Below are positions 60,015 to 64,000 of a stretch of DNA of 64,000 nucleotides, piece by piece. The DNA is from Streptomyces sp. man185 (GTDB lineage: Bacteria; Actinomycetota; Actinomycetes; Streptomycetales; Streptomycetaceae). The stretch lies in contig NTHE01000032.1 in NCBI GenBank assembly GCA_002551355.1, forward strand, positions 1 through 64,000, written 5' to 3'. Below the pieces are notes generated by a model. It saw nothing but the letters and a program-made list of their open reading frames with translations, ran no database searches and was not told where the DNA came from. Position numbers and translations under genes: made by a program. The first letter of the stretch is position 1. Each line of letters begins with the position of its first letter.

Positions 60015-60907
60015 ACTGGCGGGAGAGTGACGGGCAGGCAGCAGGGGGCGAGCCGACAGGCCATGCTTTCGTCTGCGGTCCCATCAGCCCCCGTGGAACG
60101 TCACGAGACGACCATGGGGGCAGCCCCGTGGCCTACAAGCCTCTCCCGCGGCTTTTGGTGCATTCCTCCGCTGCGAGAGCGTCGTCCAGGACCGCGACGG
60201 AGGTCTGCGGCGGTGTTGACTCCGGCGTTCTGGGGCCGCAGCCGCCCGGACATGCCCCGGTGTTGGCCAGGTAGCCCGCGCCAGCGGGAGGTGCCCGAAA
60301 CCGTTTAGCTCACCCGTGAGTAGTCCGTCATCTTGCGCTGCCGAGGCCGCCACAGCTTCGCGCACTCCTCAACCGTCTGCCGCCCCGAGCCGCGCCCGGC
60401 TCGGGGCGGCGACGATGGACAACACGCGCCGTCAGCCACCTCGTCTTCGCCTGCTCGTGGTGGAGGCCGCCGCCCTCGGGATCGTTGGAGTCGGTCCTCC
60501 GGTCTTCTCCAGTGCTCGTGGACCGTGAGTCGCTCGTGGCCCTCGTCATGCCGTTCGCCGGTCGATGCCTTTCCGGCTCGGCAGGGTGGCTCAGCGGTCA
60601 GCCGGACGAGCCCGACGCCCGGGTTCTGGAGCACCCGTGACGCTTCAGCGACTTCGTCCGGGACTGGTTCCCGGCACCCGGGCAGCAGATGGCTACCATC
60701 GCCTGACTGGCAATCAGGAAAGTCAGCAAGAGGTCAGCATCGATCCGATCGAACCCTGACACACAAGCTCAAACACGAGACTCGACGCGCCTCCTCTCAC
60801 ACCCAATAGACCCCCGAGCACCCTGCACCAGGACGGAAGGCGGATCGGGGCCCAGCATCGCGGTCGCCAGTGGAAGCACGACCAGACCGTCTATAGATTT
60901 CCGCAGG
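60015..60907. other. 893-bp stretch without a supportable gene
   Basis: Between the GH3 stop and the 3' end of the pirin gene there is no frame with family resemblance, ribosome binding site and normal composition. Several short open frames on both strands are Arg/Pro-rich shadows. The stretch could hold the decayed remains of a gene or a small RNA, but nothing in it shows this. Confidence 0.55.
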
Positions 60908-61873
60908 TCAGCGCACTCGTCCACGTGGCTTCAGCGGGGTCGTGGGCAGTTCCGGGGCGGGCAGGCGGGCACCGTCGTAGCCCTGCACCTCGCCGAACCG
61001 CGAGCCCTTCTCCCAGTCGTTTCGCGCCTGTACGATCTCCTCACCGGATCGGGCGATGAAGTTCCAGAACATGACGAGCTCCTCTTCGAACGGCTCGCCG
61101 CCCAGGAGCATCAGCCCGGCGTCGGATGCGGCGCGCAGCGGGAGTTCGGTGCGGCCGCAGCCGAGGTAGAGCATCGAGCCGGGCAGCACGGGTACGCCGT
61201 CGACCTCGGCCTCGCCCGACATGGACAGGACCGCGTACTCGAAGTCGGGGTTCAGGGGGAGGCGGGCCTCTGCGCCACCGGTCAGGGACACGTCGGCGCC
61301 GATGATCGGGGTGTACGTGGTGCCGGGCGAGGCCACCCCGTCCAGTTCGCCCAGGATGACGGTGGCGGCCAGGCCGGGGGCGGTGACGACGGGCAGGTCC
61401 GTGTGGTGCTGGAAGTGCGGCTCGACGTTGCGGTGGGCTTCCGGGAGGGCCACCCAGAGCTGCGCCCCGTGCAGGAGCCGGGCGTGTTCTTTCGGGCTCT
61501 CCTCGGAGTGGCTGATGGCGCGGCCCGAGGTCATCAGGCCCAGCTCGCGGGGGCGTACGGTCTGCAGACTGCCGAGGCTGTCCCGGTGGAGCACCTCCCC
61601 GTCGTGGAGCCAGCTGACGGTCTGGAGACCCATGTGCGGGTGCGGCGGGACCTGCATGCCCGGCTCGTCGGCGATGTCGTCCGGCCCGTAGTGGTCCACG
61701 AAGGCCCACGCTCCCACCATGCGCCGGCCGAGGTTGGGCAGGAGGCGGCGGACCTCGGTGCCCTCGCCCAGCTGAACGCGGCGGGGGGCCAGAAGCTCAC
61801 GGACGGGCTCGGCGACGACGAAACCCCGTCCTCCGCAGACGGAGGGCGCGGCCTGGCGATCGAGATTGCTCAT
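60908..61873 (-). CDS. Pirin-family protein
   Basis: This 321-residue bicupin has the metal-binding cluster WAFVDHYGPDDIADEPGMQV followed by PPHPHMGLQTVSWLHDGEVL and later ISHSEESPKEHARLLHGAQL. These give the His/Glu set of pirins; the C-domain (FEEELVMFWNFIARSGEEI) is complete. Bacterial pirins such as YhhW can oxidise quercetin, while others modulate enzymes. The ATG at 61873 is chosen because MSNLDRQ starts similar proteins. An unusually A/T-rich patch (about 61921-61950) lies upstream. Confidence 0.9.
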   Translation of the reverse strand: MSNLDRQAAPSVCGGRGFVVAEPVRELLAPRRVQLGEGTEVRRLLPNLGRRMVGAWAFVDHYGPDDIADEPGMQVPPHPHMGLQTVSWLHDGEVLHRDSLGSLQTVRPRELGLMTSGRAISHSEESPKEHARLLHGAQLWVALPEAHRNVEPHFQHHTDLPVVTAPGLAATVILGELDGVASPGTTYTPIIGADVSLTGGAEARLPLNPDFEYAVLSMSGEAEVDGVPVLPGSMLYLGCGRTELPLRAASDAGLMLLGGEPFEEELVMFWNFIARSGEEIVQARNDWEKGSRFGEVQGYDGARLPAPELPTTPLKPRGRVR

Positions 61874-62020
61874 GGCGCTCAACCTATTCCCGTAGGGGCG
61901 TGGAGCACCGGGTCCCACGCCAAAATTTTAGTGGAATGTTCAACCATTGTGCGGTGTTGTCATGGCTGAACGTACGGCGGGGCGGTCCGGGAAGGGCCCG
62001 CACCACACGAAGGAGGACAC

Positions 62021-62386
62021 GTGAGCGAGACCGAGACCTACTACGAGTTCGGCACCGCCGCCGACCGGTGGGACCGGGCGCAGATGTTCTTCGAGGCCAA
62101 GGAGTACCTGACGGCCGCGCGGATCCTGGGCGGACTCGTCGAGGAGGCGCCGGAGCAGGTCGCGCCGCGGCTGCTGCTGGCCCGCTCCTACTACCACTCC
62201 GCCCGGCTGGGAAAGGCCGAGGAGGAGCTGCGGAGGGTGCTGGAGCTCGACCCGGTGGAGACGTACGCGCACCTCATGCTGGGCCGGACCCTGGAGCGCC
62301 AGGGACGGAACGCCGACGCGGCACCGCACCTTCGGATGGCCGCCGTCCTGACCGGCGACTTCGGCCCCGGAGCCGCGCGCTCCTGA
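62021..62386 (+). CDS. Small tetratricopeptide-repeat protein
   Basis: This 121-residue cytosolic helical protein carries about three TPR units: DRAQMFFEAKEYLTAARILG, ARLGKAEEELRRVLELDPVE and YAHLMLGRTLERQGRNADAA. It likely serves as a binding platform. The start is GTG after GGAGGA. Divergent from the pirin gene. No catalytic residues. Confidence 0.85.
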   Translation: MSETETYYEFGTAADRWDRAQMFFEAKEYLTAARILGGLVEEAPEQVAPRLLLARSYYHSARLGKAEEELRRVLELDPVETYAHLMLGRTLERQGRNADAAPHLRMAAVLTGDFGPGAARS

Positions 62387-62498
62387 GCCGCCGCCGCGCA
62401 TCACCGGCCGGGCCCGCATCCTTCGGTGCGGGCCCGGTCTCCTTTACCCGTCGGTACGAGCGTCGGACAATGTGATTCCCAGGACGAAGGGGTGGGAG

Positions 62499-63185
62499 AT
62501 GCACGGATCCAGGAGCGCCGGGTTACGTCCGGCGCGGTCGGCCGCGCTACGCCGGGCGCGGTCGGCCGCGCTCATCGGGCTGGCGTTGGCGGCCTCGGCC
62601 GGCTGCTCCGGCAGCGACGGCGGGCGGGGAGGGGAGGCGGCGGAGCAGACCGCTCGCCCGCCGGGTACCCACAGCTGGACCGGCAGACCGTGCGACCTCC
62701 TCGCGGGCGCGGCGCCCGCCCAGGGCTTCAGCCTCGGCAGCACCACCGACTCCGCCTCCCCCGACGCCCGGGAGGACATCGGCGAGAACGGCACGCGGCC
62801 GCTCTACCGGCAGACCGGCTGTCTCGCTGACCTGAAGGCCGCGGACGGAGAGTTCTGGAAGCTCAGCACCACGGCCTCGGTGTACGAGGACCCCGAGGCC
62901 GCCCGTCACGCGTACCGCGTCAAGGAGGATCTCGACCGCGCTCACGGGCGCGGGCCCCAGAAGGTGCACGACGCCGCCTACGCGATACCGGCCGACGACC
63001 AGGGCCGCCCCGGCCGCACCCTCCTCCTGTGGAACGGCGACCTCGTGCTCACGGTCTCCGCGTACGCACCGCACGGGAGCACGGAACACGAGGTGCGCAA
63101 GGACCTCGAACGGATCGTCGGGAACGCGGCACGCCGCACGGAGGACGGCCTGCGCGATCACGCCGCCTCCTCCCCCGCCCCCTGA
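62499..63185 (+). CDS. Secreted lipoprotein, DUF3558-like
   Basis: This 228-residue protein has a basic start and a hydrophobic stretch ending in lipobox ASAGC. The mature part has HSWTGRPCDLLAGAAPAQGF, LYRQTGCLADLKAADGEFWK and a C-terminal helix EVRKDLERIVGNAA, similar to DUF3558-type lipoproteins (Cys pair, PC-D-LL). Function unknown. ATG 62499 lies after AAGGGG; an earlier in-frame ATG at 62472 lacks a site. A strong terminator follows at 63251. Confidence 0.78.
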   Translation: MHGSRSAGLRPARSAALRRARSAALIGLALAASAGCSGSDGGRGGEAAEQTARPPGTHSWTGRPCDLLAGAAPAQGFSLGSTTDSASPDAREDIGENGTRPLYRQTGCLADLKAADGEFWKLSTTASVYEDPEAARHAYRVKEDLDRAHGRGPQKVHDAAYAIPADDQGRPGRTLLLWNGDLVLTVSAYAPHGSTEHEVRKDLERIVGNAARRTEDGLRDHAASSPAP

Positions 63186-63250
63186 CACCCCGGCCGCTTG
63201 CGAGAACGCAGCGATGCCCCTCGTCATCGCCGCCCGCCATCAGCCCCGCC

Positions 63251-63301
63251 CGCACGCGACAGCACCCGCCGGATACCTCCCGGCGGGTGCTGTCGCGTGC
63301 G
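63251..63301. terminator. Very strong bidirectional terminator hairpin
   Basis: A perfect 22-bp inverted repeat: left arm 63251-63272 (starts CGCACGCGACAGCACCC), loop ATACCTC, right arm 63280-63301. It lies between the convergent lipoprotein and cbtA genes and should stop transcription from both sides. Confidence 0.88.
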
Positions 63302-63337
63302 TGTCCTGTGCGTCAGTGCATGCGCGTGCGGCTGGGC

Positions 63338-64000
63338 TCAGCTCACCGCACTCGCGGCGCGAGGTGTCGCCACACGTGCGCCGGGCGTCAGCAGCCGTTC
63401 GGTGAGATGACCGAAGACGATGCCGAAGGTGCTCCACAGCGTCGCCTGGACCGCCAGCGTCGACAGCCGGAACTCCCACAGCAGACCGGCCGGGAAGTCC
63501 TTGCCCACCTCGTCGAAGGAGGGCAGGAAGGCATAGGCCAGGCCGATCAGCAGGACGAAGCCGGCGGCGGCCGCGATGCTCGCGTTCCAGTTGCCCAGGC
63601 GCGGGGCGAGCCGCTTGCCGATGATGACGGCGGCGACGGCCAGCAGCACGCTGAGGGCGACCATCAGGAAGAACAGAGCGGTGCGCTTGCCGATGGTGTC
63701 GGGGTTGCCGACGGCAGGCGGGTTCGCCGGGTACTTGAGGAACGGCACGACGTAGACGGTGAGCAGGGCGGCGCCCGCGATCAGCGCCGCTGTGGCCCGG
63801 GGGCCGAAGTCGCCGATGCGGCCCAGGGCGTAACAGAACACCAGGGCGGCGATCCCGCCCACGGCGACGCCGAAGACCAGGACGCCGGTGGCGAGTCCAC
63901 CGGTGGCCTGCATGGTGCGGCTGACCAGCTCCTCGCCGCCGCCGTGGTCATGGCTGTGGGCCTCTTCGAGGGCGATGGCCGCGTCCACCTGGGACTCGCC
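63338..64000 (-). CDS. cbtA: CbtA-family cobalt transporter subunit, 5' end outside window
   Basis: About 220 C-terminal residues are visible; the frame stays open to the right edge (GESQVDAAIALEEAHSHDHG). That Glu/His-rich segment after helix 1 is characteristic of CbtA. Several membrane helices follow (GVLVFGVAVGGIAALVFCYA, ALIAGAALLTVYVVPFLKYP, ALFFLMVALSVLLAVAAVII, AAAAGFVLLIGLAYAFLPSF). CbtA works with CbtB in cobalt uptake, often under cobalamin riboswitch control; both would lie beyond the edge. Confidence 0.85.
   Translation of the reverse strand, partial: GESQVDAAIALEEAHSHDHGGGEELVSRTMQATGGLATGVLVFGVAVGGIAALVFCYALGRIGDFGPRATAALIAGAALLTVYVVPFLKYPANPPAVGNPDTIGKRTALFFLMVALSVLLAVAAVIIGKRLAPRLGNWNASIAAAAGFVLLIGLAYAFLPSFDEVGKDFPAGLLWEFRLSTLAVQATLWSTFGIVFGHLTERLLTPGARVATPRAASAVS

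Noticed and set aside
60305-60634. 109-codon minus-strand frame
   Set aside because: Arg/Glu-rich, no homology signal, no ribosome binding site, and overlapped by equally open frames on the other strand.
1-64000. CRISPR array, rRNA or tRNA genes
   Set aside because: No regularly spaced 25-40 bp repeats and no cloverleaf or rRNA-like conserved stretches were seen. The only tandem repeat is the 14-bp run at 1133-1188, which has no spacers.

Overview
The window looks like chromosome of a Streptomyces or very close relative. Base composition is very GC-rich, GTG starts and 4-nt ATGA/GTGA overlaps are common, and the gene content is typical: a secreted subtilisin-inhibitor (SSI) protein, a DmdR-type iron box, and a Zur-type box in front of zinc-free ribosomal protein paralogues. 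No rRNA, tRNA, CRISPR array, origin or prophage was seen.

Layout. (1) 0.3-2.9 kb: a low-zinc cluster, rpsN-rpmB facing rpmG-rpmE-COG0523-rpsR, with a Zur-type operator in the shared promoter. (2) 3.0-5.3 kb: a 14-helix MFS exporter and the SSI-family inhibitor. (3) 5.7-9.8 kb: an iron-box-controlled ferric-siderophore ABC importer (ATPase, lipoprotein, fused double permease). (4) 9.8-23.9 kb: a complete L-rhamnose locus. rhaI, aldolase/dehydrogenase fusion, rhaB and a secreted GH78 rhamnosidase run leftward; a CUT2 importer (rhaT-P-Q-S) and a LacI regulator run rightward. LacI-type operators lie between them. (5) 23.9-26.3 kb: TOPRIM protein, MFS exporter and SnoaL-like protein.

(6) 26.4-35.3 kb is a scarred region: a lutB remnant cut by an IS256-family remnant; a three-gene operon (ATP-grasp ligase with a frameshift, SAM methyltransferase, FAD/NAD(P)-binding oxidoreductase); nitrilase and tectonin fragments; a split S74 tail-fibre-like secreted gene; nested IS5 and IS3 fragments; an MmyB-type regulator remnant; and a more complete IS5-family element needing a frameshift.

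(7) 35.3-49.6 kb: a 12-gene leftward aromatic-catabolism operon ending in a strong hairpin. It encodes two flavin hydroxylases, an extradiol (VOC) dioxygenase and a gentisate-type cupin dioxygenase, three FAH-family C-C hydrolases, a cyclase-family hydrolase, an ACMSD-like amidohydrolase, an SDR and both CoA-transferase subunits. A divergent LysR gene and an MFS transporter with an internal deletion follow.

(8) 50.0-60.0 kb: a second glycoside locus, with LacI regulator, CUT1 importer, cytoplasmic GH78 rhamnosidase and secreted GH3 glucosidase. (9) 60.9-64 kb: pirin, TPR protein, lipoprotein and the 3' part of cbtA.

Together, regions 4, 7 and 8 suggest use of plant rhamnosyl-glucosides: sugars are released and taken up by 4 and 8, and region 7 handles phenolic rings. 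The link between the sugar loci and the ring-cleavage operon is inference.
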